This document shows, in pieces, positions 52,046-63,628 of a stretch of 64,000 nucleotides of DNA. The notes under the pieces are model-generated. The model saw only the letters and a program-made list of their open reading frames with translations. It was not told the origin of the DNA and did not search any database. The position numbers and the translations under genes are program-made. The stretch is from Halichondria panicea (taxonomy: Eukaryota; Porifera; Demospongiae; Suberitida; Halichondriidae), in NCBI RefSeq assembly GCF_963675165.1, contig NC_087382.1, positions 1,488,001 to 1,552,000 of the forward strand. Reading direction: 5' to 3'. The number at the start of each line of letters is the position of its first letter. Positions within the stretch are counted from its first letter, which is position 1.

Positions 52046-53168
52046 TTATACTGGTTTATCGCTGCTGCTGCTGCTGCCGGCTTCAGGAACTTCATAGAAC
52101 GTCCATACCATCATCTGACTAGTCTGTGTATATATATAATTATAGAGGGGGAGTACAAAATAAACAGGTGTGCAGTGATGACATGTATCCCTCTGGCTCT
52201 CAGTGCATGTATCTGCTAATCAGCATGCATGGATAATTACGGTTAAATTAATAGTCAAATTGTGTGGCACATATATACAGTATATTATAGTGCACACATT
52301 TTTATTCAGTAAAAACACTTCTATACATGCATGCATGCATAATTATTATACTGCATGCACGTATACATGTACTCACCCATGACAGTGTGGCTAGTAGCGC
52401 ACCAGCAAACTGGAGGTTCAGAGCATGGAACACAGAACTAGATCTGATGGAAACTGAAACAGAACTGGAAATTAATGCAATTCCATTGAAGTATAAGATC
52501 ATTCCCAGACAGAGAAGAAACAGAATACTGAAAAATGTTGTCTGAAATAAACTGTTAAGGACCACAGTGTATATTGAAGACTATATATAATTATTTATGC
52601 ATGCATGCATGGGTCTATAATATATATTCGGGCAAAGTAACTAATAATTATTATAGGTCTTATAGTTATAACGGATACAATGGTCCCGATAATCTTAGCC
52701 ACAGATCCTGATACACCAAGAGCATGAACCACTCCCAGCACAATGGTTGGAATGCCCAGCAGGGAGATGATAAAATGGGGGAAGAACACAGAGCCTTGTG
52801 CAGCAGGTATACCTGAGAAATTCTGCAACAGAAATAACCATGCATGCATGCAGTTAAGTTTAATATTAGTGCATGAGCCATGCCACAGTATATAGCTCAG
52901 CTGCGTCTTATTACATTACATGCACGATAATTATAGATACAGTGTAGCAAGCTATACATATAATTATTGTATATACCAGGGCGGCCAATCCAAATCCAAT
53001 CACGAAGAGCAGCCATGGGAGAGCAGTGACTCCGGCCAGAACCACTCCAATCTAGCATGGCAAATTATTTATAGCATGATAAAAGTTAGAACTTAAGAAG
53101 CTATGATATATAGCTGAGAAGCAATAGAATGCAACAAATGATACCTTTCTTGCTAATCCTGCCAACAT
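52046..53168 (-). CDS. Four-TM array gene, copy G (intact, diverged)
   Basis: Exons: 53145-53168 (MLAGLARK), 52977-53051, 52679-52822, 52377-52541 and 52046-52123; about 161 aa, all in phase with GT-AG introns. The helix 3-4 loop is longer and serine-rich (SSSVSVSIRSSS). The tail is TSQMMVWTFYEVPEAG followed by five serines and DKPV. It is the most diverged intact copy. A TATAAAAAC lies near 53261-53270, but the upstream block was not recognised. Confidence 0.8.
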
Positions 53169-54289
53169 TTTTATTGCAGAGTCCAGTAGAAAAGGTAGCA
53201 GGAAATATTCAGTCAGTAGTTTTGTAGCAATCAAATTAATAATTGTGGACCAAAAACATTGTTTTTATAGAGGCCATCACTCCTCTGATGCAGAGTATCA
53301 GTAGAATAGAAGTTAATTTAGCGATCTCTACCAAAACTTCCTCTTAATTATCTTTGCACATGTAGCTTTGAATCCACACAGATTAATCTGCGTGGATTCG
53401 AGGCTAATGCACATGATGCATGTGAGTCAGTCTTGGATCCAGTGGCACTATCCTAGACTCGCCAGCCAGCCCTTCCTCGGGTAGCACTATCCCTGTGTTA
53501 ACCATAGTAACCTGAGGAGATCTGATTCTCCTCATGCATTTGCTCCTGTATTTTATCTGCGTGCAACAGCCATGCATGCAAGATCAGCTAGAGGATTTTT
53601 GGCTACGTTATACATGATACAGATGGTGGTGATTGTGATGTCATTGCCCATCACTAATAGCCTATGCACACATACACTGATCATGATATCATGTGTACAC
53701 TCCAACTGTACTACTCTGAACAATTATGACGCATAACATTGGAGAGAGGATTTTCGGTAGTCCCGAATTCCAGCCGGTTCTCATTGACGCTTACAATGAG
53801 TCCCTCCCACGCTTACAATGAGAACCGGCTGGAATTCGAGACTATAGATTTTCGGCTCAGTGCATGCCGGATAAAGTAATTAAGATGGTGTATGTACTAG
53901 CTGTGATGTCAGGGTGCATGGAAAAGAAGGAAAAGGAAAACGGAAACGGAATGCGGAAAGCAGAAACGGAAGGGGATTCACTAAGTTCACCCCAGAGGAG
54001 GTACGACATCTGCGTGTCATCCGCATGTCTTTAACACACACATTCCTAAGGTCTCTGAGTTCACCCTGTTTGAAACGGTTACGTCATTATTTCATTACAT
54101 CATTCATAAAAACACATAGTAAAAATGTTGTATAGTGTAGTAAACAACAGAGACAGAGACACAACAGCTACAGAACATCAACTATACTTATTGAAGTCTT
54201 CTGGCCATGTATTTGTTTCTACCATGTTTTGTAGTACTGGTACAGGTATAGCTGGCATGCTGACACCAGGTGGAGTGATAAATTGACCA
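53169..54289. other. Intergenic region
   Basis: No supported gene. A small hairpin GAATCCACACAGATTAA/TCTGCGTGGATTC lies near 53371-53402 and a foldback element at 53758-53846. A purine-rich stretch (GGAAAAGAAGGAAAAGG) is near 53920-53975. A possible alternative C-terminal exon for the next gene, reading GLLNGQFITPPGVSMPAIPV on the minus strand, spans about 54178-54325. Confidence 0.45.
53758..53846. mobile_element. Short foldback with exact 9-bp TSD
   Basis: TAGTCCCGAATTCCAGCCGG pairs with CCGGCTGGAATTCGAGACTA. GATTTTCGG flanks both sides (53749-53757 and 53847-53855). It is a divergent relative of the TAGCCTCGAG family. Confidence 0.75.
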
Positions 54290-57200
54290 TTAAGGAGACC
54301 ACGAGTAAGGTCCAGAGGGCTGATCCTGCATGTTGATAGAAGGGTGAGCCAACACATTTATTGATGAGTTGCATTTGGTCTTTGCGAGCTGTACACCTGA
54401 AAAAGTTATATTATAATGTGTTGGCTGAAGTGTCTCAGATGTGGCAAAAATTTACATTTCTTGGTGACGCAAAACTGTTTTTTCCTCCCAGGACCTCCAA
54501 ACTTGGGCTTGTCTAGGCAAAGTGTACAGGTTCCACAGTCATTGGCCTCGTGACAGCCCTCACAGTCTCCACATCTAGACCGCTTCTTCCCAACTACATT
54601 TACCAGGTACCGTAACGTAATGATAATCTTGTTGGCAAAGAGTACCGTATAAGCTCTATTTAAGGCGCCACATAAAAATATTTTCACTGGTATAGGTGGC
54701 TGTATTCAGAGGTTGAAAATTAGTTTTGAGGCTGAGGAAAATTAGTTTAGAGGGCCGCCTTCTAATTGGAGATAAAAAAACAGCTTTTCCAACCTCTAAT
54801 ACGGTTACCTTTACCAGCGTAAATATTTTTATGTGGTGCCTTAAATAGAGCTTATACGGTACCTAACAAACATCGATTTTCTCCATCGTAACAACAGCCC
54901 CTACTTTAATTATACACAGTACATGAGTACTGTATAGTATATACATGTATATATACCTGTGCTGCTGTGGCGCTTATCATTAGAATCAGGAATCTTGCCC
55001 GCCATCGTGTCAGTGGTTGTAGGGACTTTAATTTTCTCCTGTACAAAGTACACTGATTATAATAATTATAGACTGTGTTTTTACTTACTGCTGAAGGATG
55101 CTTACCTTTCGTAGCCAATCAGCTTTCTTTCCAACCCTATTCCGAAGCTTTGAATTCTGTTTTTTTCTTGTGGTAATTGCTCTCGAAACTCTCCTAACAA
55201 TACTTGTAGCTTATCCCCAAATCAAGCAACAGCTTGCTGTCAGAACATGAATAACTTAGTGTCTCCAGGGATTTAAGTGTGATTCGAGCTCTCTCTCTCT
55301 TGCTTTTCTTGAAGACATTTCATGTTCCTGTATAAAATAATGAAGGTTACCGTACAAACTAATCTTCTTACCCTTGTAGGAATATCGTCGGGTGTAGGTC
55401 CTGTTTCACAAGAAATCTCAGTATCGTGATTTACAGATTGCACTTGAGCAGATGATTGTGAAAAATGGCTTTGCAAAGCTAGTATGTCTGTTGAAAGGTA
55501 AGCACTGTTTTGATATTCTTGCGGTAACCTTTCCCACTGCCATTGTTTAGTATGTCAAAATACTGTAAAAAAGTGCTTACAATGAAGGTAGTGTCTAATC
55601 CAATCCTTGCATGTACATGAAGGGGTTTTGTTGTCAGTATTGAGCCTGAAATTCACTGTATGCTTGCCTCCTGCAATATCAAATATCCCAAGGGCATTAT
55701 CTACAACCTTTAGGGATTGCGCTAGAAATTTTGTACTGTTGGTTCTTCTATCAAGGCAGTGCAAGACAACAGATCGAGGGCGATTATGAAGGTATGATGG
55801 TATACAGCTATTGTATGCGCGGTACTGAGATAGTTGCTGGTAGTTTTGCAATAAGTACTTGTATTTCACACTCGGCAAGTAATTTTCGACAATAATGGTC
55901 ACTGTACTCGAGAGGGTTGCCTTTTGCTTTTTTCTAGGCAAGAAAGTGTACTTAAACAGCTTATTTTGGGCCTCCGTTCCGTTGTTCGTATCAACAGCAG
56001 CGTGGTAGCAGTTGTCTCTAAAGGCTCTGGCCCAGCGCTGTAAGGAAAGATTAATACATGTATGTGTTGGCTTTATTATAGTTCTGTATAAAAAGTACAT
56101 ACCTTGGGGATGTTTAGCCATTTTGTAGAAAGCCACTGTCTTACCATGAGATGGTTTTTCCATACATCTGATTGTTTCAGGTCATTCACTGCAAGCTTAT
56201 AGAGGGCGGCAATATCCTCATCCTCACCTGGTTGAGCCCATGCACAAGCTCGAAGTAAGGTAAGTACAGTATCTGCTTCAGAAGTAGAGAGGCCGTGCTT
56301 ATGGTCCTTAACCATCGGGTCCATGCTTGCTCTCGGTGAAAATCACATAAATAGACAGTGACTCCTGAGAAAGCTGTTTCAAGGGCTGTTAGCTCTGCTT
56401 CAGAGTAGTCACACATAAAGTATTGTGGGTGCCATGTTGGGTTCCAAGCTTTTAGTATTGTTAGAGCTTCCAGAATATGCTTTGTTGTTTCACTTTGTAT
56501 GATAAATTCTGCCACTACTGAGTACCCAACATTTGTGCGAACACATGAAGAACAAAGCAAGTTCATACTTAGTTGTTTTATACGTGGCATCAATAAGGCT
56601 TATCGTGTTACCATATCGACCTAAAAGCTGCTTTTGCCAGTCTGTTTGGTGCACCCATAGAAGGGTTTGCTCATATTGCTCGTTGTCAGTTATTGACAAC
56701 TCTCCATCAATTCCATCATTTCCGCTGAAACTATCCCCCATTATTGTTTCATTCTGAGTTTCTTTTTGATCTTCGCTATTCTTTTTAGCTACATATGGAC
56801 GAAAATGGTGGCTACTCTCAGGGTACATTTTATTCCATTGTTCAACTTTGAGTTTCATATCAGGCTTTTGGTCTAGGCATGACAGTTGTAGGGCTCGCTT
56901 AGCCATGTAAATATGATTTCTTAAGTCAGTGTTCGTTGGAAAGTATCCCCTATCGTTGGGATCTGGTAGATTTCCCTTGCATATATCCCCTTGCATCACA
57001 TAGTGGCGAAGGAGTGTCCTTACCTGATGAATGTCAGTAATACCTTGGCTAACTATTTCCGCAATTTTTTGTGCTACTTTTTCATTTATTCTTTGAGTGA
57101 ACCCTGCAACTCCCTCACCTGTAGGATGACCTTGATGTGATTCTACAGTTGGCAAGGAGATATAGTAAAGCGTTTTAGATTTTGGAGCATCAGGGTGTTC

Positions 57201-57728
57201 GTTGAGTTCAGCTTTTAGTTCAGCCATTTTTTTTCTTTAAGGGTACGTAGGGTAATGGCTCGAGTTTCGTGTGCATGAATAGAAGAATACTCAGGGTACA
57301 AAATACATTTTTTTATTGTTACGTGTGCCAAGCATTCTATTTTGCGACTGCCTTGAATAAATACCCTCGAGCTCTTCTTTGTCTTCTCTTTGTAATAGTG
57401 TGGGCCAAATTGACAATCGAGAGTTCTAGTTTCAACAATACAGAATGGAGTTGGTGTACTTACTACCATTTTCCCCTTGCTCCAAAATAGAATTACCTGG
57501 TTATACAACACAAATTAGTTATTGTTATAATTCCCTGTTTCTGTATACATTTTTACCTTGTTCTCTTTGTTTTCACATATACAGATGTCTTACACGAACG
57601 TCGAGTTCCATAGCAAGTTAAAGTCTCTTGACTATGGATCTGTAGCACTTTGTCAATGTCACTTACCCACCCTTCATAGTATAAGCCATTTAGACTTAGG
57701 TCTATCGCCCTACGAGCAACATATATTT
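54290..57728 (-). CDS. MULE transposase-like protein with SWIM and CXXC zinc fingers (5' truncated, several breaks)
   Basis: Minus-strand exons: 57728-57557, about 57479-56103, 56037-55372, 55327-55106, 55038-54957, 54593-54456 (CXXC) and 54396-54290. An N-terminal part is followed by a MULE core with DATYKTTKYELALFF, FMCDYSEAELTALE, CDFHREQAWTRW and TNNGTEAQNKLFK, so the D-D-E residues appear kept. A SWIM finger follows (CTCKDWIRHYLHCKHFF). The CXXC finger reads RCGDCEGCHEANDCGTCTLC...KFGGPGRKKQFC, the CpG-binding type of KDM2/CFP1. The last linker exons join in phase. Lesions are a lost A or so near 57225, a frame change near 56548, a lost G near 56319, an in-frame TGA at 55555-55557 (likely CGA originally) and a frame change near 55215. 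The 5' end is cut at about 57728, where the POMP relic begins. Confidence 0.7.
54642..54862. mobile_element. MITE in the intron before the CXXC exon
   Basis: GTACCGTATAAGCTCTATTT at the left and AAATAGAGCTTATACGGTAC at the right are perfect inverted ends, extending through ATAAAAATATTT. The inside has GGTTGAAAATTAG and related inverted motifs. About 220 bp. Confidence 0.85.
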
Positions 57729-57730
57729 TA

Positions 57731-60720
57731 GGTGACTATGGTGGAGCGATTAGTGTTTTCCACTCAGGTAGTGTTGATATCTCCAACAGCGAGCTGACAA
57801 ACAACAGTGCTGACCAGAGTGGTGGAGCAATTGATGTTCACTCATGTAATATGTCCATCTCCAACAGTACGCTGACATACAACAGAGCTGACCAGTGGGG
57901 TGGAGCAATTCATGTTGGCTCAGGCCTTACTGTGTCCATCTTCAACAGTGAACTGACAAACAACAGTGCTGACTATGGCGGTGGAGTGATTAATGTTTAC
58001 TCAGGAAGTGTGTCCATCTCCAACAGTGAGCTGACATACAACAATGGTGAAGTGATTTGTGTTGGCTCAGCCAACGCGTCCATCATTAACAGTACGATAG
58101 CCAACAACAATGCTTCCTACGGTGGAGTGATTAACATTTTTCAGTCTGCCTTGATCTTGAAAGACACTAACATTACTAATAACATGGCCAGTTCTATGGA
58201 GAATGGAGGCATTATTTATGTTTTCGACAGTCGAGTCGAGTTTAATGGACCTACAACACTCAGTAACAATCGCGGTGTGTTTGGTGGAGCTATCAGCGCG
58301 CTGACCGGAGTGAAATATTCATTAACACAGAAGGAGTTATCATCACCAACAATACAGCTACCTCTGGAGGAGGGGTATTTCTGAGAGAGAGTACACTCTT
58401 CGTAAATGAGCCAATTAAGATCTATCACAACACAGCACACAAGAACGGTGGAGGGATTTATGAATATTCTAGCAGAGTTGTTTTTCAATCTTATATATAT
58501 GGACAAAGTGAGATTGCTCACAACATTGCTGGAAATGGTGGAGGTATTTATGCAGTATCTTCAACTGTCGAACTTACTCAATCATATGTCAACATTGACT
58601 CAAACGCAGCTAATACTATAGTGGAGGTGCAGTATATCTACAGCAAAATTCGAAACTTTATCTATTTAAAAAGAATCAAGAAAATCAAAATTTGCATAAT
58701 ATTTATGTCAAGTTAATGATTAACAACAACTTGGCTCAGTACGGAGGGGGAATATTTGTGGCAGATGACACAGAGAGTGGTGCCTGCAGAGTAGGGGCAA
58801 CAGAAACTGATGCAACCCAAACCATTTTTTCTGACTGCTTCATTCAAACAATTAAACTGTATAGGAACAGCTATGATCGAGACAACCGTATCAACACATT
58901 CATGACTAACAACACAGCTACCCAGTCAGGAGCAGACATCTACGGAGGTCTGTTGGACAGGTGTACAGCAAATCATAATGCTGAATATAGAACTTCAAAA
59001 GGACTAGACTATACATCCATAAAACCGTGAAATCTTCCACCAAACCAACATCAATCTCCTCTAGGCCTGTTCAGGTCATTTTGTGTAACCATTCACAATA
59101 TGGCTATGGTTCTACAAAAAAGGGACACACGTTTACAATCAGTGTTAAGGCTGTTGACCAAGTTAGAAATCCAATGAATGCAACAATTCGCAGTTTTGTT
59201 ATCAGTGAGAGTGGAGTTGCTCGCCTCAAAGAAGGACAAGCAAAACAGGAAGTTGGAAATCAGTGCACAGAATTAGAGTACAATGTATTCTCACAAGACA
59301 GCTCTGCTCAAGTGGAACTCTATGCCGAGGGTCCATGCAACAATTTAGGAATTTCAAGACAACTTGTTAATATTTCTTTTCTACCCTGCATATATGCCCT
59401 AGTGGACTCAAACCAGTCCATGGCCAGTCCAATATTGAGTGCAAGTGTGACTGCAGGGGCGGATCCAACAGGTAGCAGAGGGTGCTCAAGCACCCCCCTG
59501 ACCTTGGACAAATTAATTATCTTTGTCATTGGTTGATGAAAGTCACTCAGACTTGGTACTAGCTAGCTGAGTAGCTGTAGACCTATCTAGTACAGTAGTA
59601 TCTTTAAAAGCTGTGCACTGCAGTGCAGACTAGGCTCGACAAGAATAGAGTGCAGTACAACACTTGCAAAATTATCTGTCTTTATTATTGACACCGCACC
59701 TACCGGAAATGACGTCAAAAGGGGGCATAACACCGAATTTTCGCGCGCTACCGCGCGCATTTATTGAAGTAGACTCTTGCAGCACCTACCTATCACTTTT
59801 TCTAGATCCGCCACTGTGACTGTGATAAAGTCCTGCAACAAGACTTTCAGATAACCAACTGTTCTGAGGAAAATGGAACCTTAAAGCTGGAAAGTAACAT
59901 ATGGATAAGAGTTGCAAATACCACCAATGGAACAGGGTATGTTGTTAGCAGCTGTACATTTGATTATTGTGTAGAAAAACCAATCAACATCAGTCTAAGC
60001 AACCCTGACGAACAGTGTGCCTACAATCGAAGTGGTGTCTTGTGTGGAGAATGTATATCAAATTTCAGTCTTGTGTTGGCTACGTCAAACTGTAAAGAAT
60101 GCTCTAATCTTTACCTTCTTCTACTAATACCATTTGCGCTGGCAGGCATATCATTAGTTGCTTTAATTCTCATGCTCAACATCACTATAGCAACTGGAAA
60201 TATTCATGGCCTCATTTTTTATGCCAACATAGTAGCTGCTAATAGAGCAATTTTGTTTCCTACTTTAAACAACTTTTTAACAGTTTTCATATCATGGGTG
60301 AATCTTGACCTGGGAACCGAGACATGCTTTTATAATGGAATGAACTCTCAAGCAAAAGTTCTCCTTCAACTTGTCTTTCCCGCTTACTTGTTTCTTCTAA
60401 TGTTTCTTATTATCTTTTAAGCAAGTACTCTGACTCATTTGCAAAGCTCCTCTCCAACAGGAACCCAGTTGCTGCCTTAGGCACACTCGTCCTTCTCTCT
60501 TATTCTAAACTCTTGCGGTTTATCATTGCTGCATTACAAAACAGGGTCCTGAAATATCCTGACGGTTCAACCAAGACTGTTTGATTGTTTGATGGCAACG
60601 TACAATACTTCACTCCTAATCACATCCCTCAGTTTGTTGCTGCTGTCATAATCCTCATTGCCGGTGGATTGCTGTTGCTATGTTCAAAATGCACCATAAT
60701 GCATGAATCTCATATTCTGC
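57731..60720 (+). pseudogene. POMP-like beta-helix membrane protein relic (copy 2)
   Basis: Homologous to the gene at 665-5457 but lacking the signal peptide and first repeats. Beta-helix repeats (SNSELTNNSADxGG) run from 57731. The middle and first helices follow (LLLIPFALAGISL, NHGLIFYAN-like). Lesions against copy 1 are a lost base near 58318, an indel near 58617 and a frame change near 59029. There are also an AT insertion near 59390, a 361-bp hAT-like MITE at 59454-59814, a lost base near 60415 and a TGA at about 60582 where copy 1 has TGG. Similarity fades near 60690, so the last helices and tail are missing. Dead copy, oriented opposite to copy 1. Confidence 0.85.
59454..59814. mobile_element. 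hAT-like MITE inserted in the POMP relic
   Basis: Left end CAGGGGCGGATCCA and right end TAGATCCGCCAC(TG) are inverted repeats. The 8-bp duplication TGTGACTG lies at 59446-59453 and 59815-59822. Copy 1 at about 2340-2360 preserves the uninterrupted site. Confidence 0.9.
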
Positions 60721-61124
60721 ACTGTATCTCATATTCTGCACTGACCACAAAGCCTTGAGGGATTTAATGATATATATACATGGTATATTTTTACAATACC
60801 ACATAGCACAGGCTTACAGTTATATCTATAGGTTTGTCCAGTTCTTTAGTTCTTTACTGTCTGCTTGAACAGTCCTAGGACACAATCACTGGTTGTAGGC
60901 ATGTCAGAGTTGAGAGTGGCTTTTTTCATTGAGGTGGGCAGCTCGATTTTTTGCCTTTGGGGTGGGGCTGTTTTGCAGCAGTAGCGTAGGGAAGAGAGTG
61001 TTTTTGCAACGTTCAGGGGGTGGGGCTGCTTTACTCTTGTAGCGTCGAGCGAGGAGCCCAACGTTTTGTGACAGTAATCTTGAACGGTCAGATACTGCAT
61101 GGTGTCTTTGAACAGAGATACAAG
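60721..61124. other. Intergenic region
   Basis: No supported gene. A short tandem duplication of ATCTCATATTCTGCACTG lies at about 60708-60742. Confidence 0.45.
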
Positions 61125-61657
61125 TAGCCTCGAATCCAGGCCGATTAAAATACAGCCTGGTATCTATTGCATGTGTAATTAATCATAGGTGTGGTCCATA
61201 CACGCCCACGTACTGTCTACTATGTACATGAAGCTTTATAGCCTAGCTAGCTAGCTGTGGCACTCTATGGTGTTGTCGAGAAGGCTTGCACACTAGTCTG
61301 AAACCAGAAGAGGCTCTCTATGATGGTTGGATGGTCGTGATGTTTTGAACTTGGTTTCTGTACAAATAAGAGCTTCTTCTGGCTTCAGACTAGTGTGCAA
61401 GCCTTCTCGACAACACCATAGAGGGCCACAGCTAGCCAGCAAGTCTTCTCGACAACGCAATAGAGAGCATAAGCCACAGCTTCATAGGAGACAAATATTT
61501 GTTAAAATTAATACGGAAAGAAACTAGTAAACAAACTCTAAAGTAGTATAACGAGTTACCCAGATTCTGGGTAACTCAGTTCGCGCATTTGCACTATCAT
61601 GATCACCCATGCAATATAGAGACAGGCCGTATTTTAATCGGCCTGGTCTCGAGGCTA
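61125..61657. mobile_element. Foldback MULE-like element, 9-bp TSD
   Basis: Ends TAGCCTCGAATCCAGGCCGA and GGTCTCGAGGCTA, with flanks AGATACAAG and AGATGCAAG (8 of 9). The central palindrome includes GTTGTCGAGAAGGCTTGCAC and its complement. It is inverted relative to the copies at 8388 and 62980. Confidence 0.85.
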
Positions 61658-61740
61658 AGATGCAAGCAGCTGTGACTAGTCTCTTTCAGTAATTTTTGTA
61701 GAAACTGTGGTGTATTTTGTTTTGCTATAGGGATATAAAC

Positions 61741-61848
61741 TAGTTATAACACGTGCACTCGGGATGCATGCATGGTGTATATTGCACTCAGCCCTCATGC
61801 TTCAGTGCAATATACACCATACAATCCCTCGTGCCCGTGTTATATATA
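61741..61848. repeat. Palindrome with TAACACG...CGTGTTA arms
   Basis: AGTTATAACACGTGCACTCG pairs with the region CGTGCCCGTGTTATATATAACT. Inner arms GGTGTATATTGCACT and AGTGCAATATACACC are perfect. Likely a small foldback element. Confidence 0.7.
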
Positions 61849-61908
61849 ACTATTACATATTCCCACTATATACATAGCTACATTATAATAGGTGAGCTAT
61901 TATGTGTA

Positions 61909-62318
61909 CAGTAGACTCTCATTAATCCGGTCACCCTTGGGACCATGCAGCTTGGTCGGAATAGCGAGGTGGCTGTTTCTCAGAAAATAGCCGTGGCCTT
62001 ACCTCGAATCTAATAACTACTTTTGCGGTTCTTGTCTCGAGGATAATGAAGGATAATGAATCATTCTGTTTCTATTTAAGTGTAATCCAATTTTATTTGC
62101 TAAACCACACCCAAAACGTCCTATCCGGCCGTATAATATACATATAAAAACCTTGTTTGGGACACAGCCAGCACTGGCCGGTAAACGGAATAGCGAGTAG
62201 CCATACTTCAGGGTGAGTTTTGTGCAGAAAACATATAGATAGTATTCCGTGCCAAGCCAAATGGCCGGTATATCGAGGTGGCCGTACTTCAGAGAGCCGG
62301 AATAGCGAGAGTCTACTG
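61909..62318. mobile_element. pogo/Tc1-type MITE with TA duplication
   Basis: CAGTAGACTCTC at the left and GAGAGTCTACTG at the right, each flanked by TA. The inside repeats CCGGAATAGCGAG-type motifs on both strands. No transposase. Confidence 0.8.
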
Positions 62319-62386
62319 TATACACATGCAGAATTAATCCATTTTGATAATTAGATGATTATATTAAATCAATGCACAACTTTTAC

Positions 62387-62764
62387 CGGTTGGGATGATG
62401 CAAATCCGAGCACAAAGAGCAACCATGTGAGAGCATGCAGTGACTACAGCCAGGACCAATCCAATCTAACATGGTATATAGGTGCATGCTAACTTTGACG
62501 TCAAAATGATCAGCATGCATGAAAGTATATTTTAGCTGTAATAATAATAATAATTATTATAGGAGCAATAGAATTCAATGTTGCATTCTATTGCTCCTAT
62601 ACTATATCACTCCTGACTACAGTTAAAATCGCATCGAGGCATCATTACTGGTAAAACTGCTTTATACAAGCAGCTAACTTCAATGTCAGACATTTAATAG
62701 CTATGCTAGTATAGAAGCAATAGAATGCAACAACATGCACCTTTCTTGCTAGTCCTTCCAACAT
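62387..62764 (-). pseudogene. Four-TM remnant, copy H (CATG insertion in exon 2)
   Basis: Exon 1 at 62741-62764 (MLEGLARK) and an exon-2-like stretch at about 62388-62465. Compared with copy G, exon 2 has CATG inserted at 62434-62437 (ACTGCATGCTCTC versus ACTGCTCTCC), which breaks the frame. Exons 3-5 are not found downstream. A TATAAAAAC lies near 62869-62877. Confidence 0.65.
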
Positions 62765-62979
62765 CTTATTGCAGAGCGCAGTAGAAGCAACAGCAGAAGT
62801 ATTCACTCAGTCAGTAGTGAACAGCATGTAAATTGTGAGACACTCTCCAAAAGGAATTGTTTTTATAGAGGCAACAGGCTTCATCTTCCACTAGCCTCGC
62901 ACTTTCCCCATCTTCCTTTCTTCATTATATATAAGGAGGCTACATCTCCACCTCAGATGATTATTCTCAAGTTTCCCAT

Positions 62980-63520
62980 TAGCCTCGAGACCAGGCCGAT
63001 TAAAATACGCCTCGAGACCAGGCCGAGTCTCTATTGCATGGCCAGTATCTGGGTAACTCGTTATACTTTAGTAAATCTTTGTAAAATTATACCGTAAACT
63101 AGTTGTTTACTATTTTCTTTCCGTATCAAATATTTGTCTCCTGTGAAGCTGTGGCTTATGCTCTCTATTGCGTTGTCTAGAAGACTTGCTGGCTAGCTGT
63201 GGCCCTCTATGGTGTTGTCGAGAAGGCTTGCACACTAGTCTGAAGTCAGAAGAAGCTCTCATTTGTACAGAAACCAAGTTCAAAACATCACGACCATCCA
63301 ACCATCATAGAGGTAGATGAGAGCCTCTTTTTGTTTCAGACTAGTGTGCAAGCCTTCTCGACAATACCATTGAGTGCCACAGCTAGCTAGCTAGGCTATA
63401 AAGCTTCAAGTACATAGACTATGTCATAGTGGATAGTACGTGGGCGTGTATGGACCACGCCTATGATTAATTACACATGCATGCCAAGGCCGTATTTTAA
63501 TCGGCCTGGATTCGAGGCTA
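62980..63520. mobile_element. Foldback MULE-like element with perfect 9-bp TSD
   Basis: Starts TAGCCTCGAGACCAGGCCG and ends TTCGAGGCTA. Exact direct repeat GTTTCCCAT lies at 62971-62979 and 63521-63529. The interior palindrome is shared with 8388-9093 and 61125-61657. It lies between the TATA of four-TM remnant H and a promoter-block remnant. Confidence 0.9.
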
Positions 63521-63530
63521 GTTTCCCATA

Positions 63531-63600
63531 GGAACGCTGAAACAGTTTGTTTTAAATACGATCTTTACCTTATTGCGCGTTGTTGAACGCCATCCTACAT
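63531..63600 (-). promoter_or_regulatory. Degenerate promoter block of four-TM remnant H
   Basis: GCTGAAACAG, ACGATCTTTACC and ATTGCGCG appear in the order of the array promoter block, with mutations. Now about 650 bp from the TATA of H because of the foldback insertion. Confidence 0.5.
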
Positions 63601-63611
63601 TGTAGCCTTTT

Positions 63612-63628
63612 GGGGGGGGGGGGGGGGG
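63612..63628. repeat. Poly-G run of 17
   Basis: Visible directly. Length may be unreliable in sequencing. Confidence 0.9.

Noticed and set aside
56540-56556. CATG insertion in the MULE core (TTCTTCATGTGTTCGC)
   Set aside because: Removing CATG restores LFFVRTNVGY, but a TG loss giving LFFMCVRTN fits equally well. Not counted.
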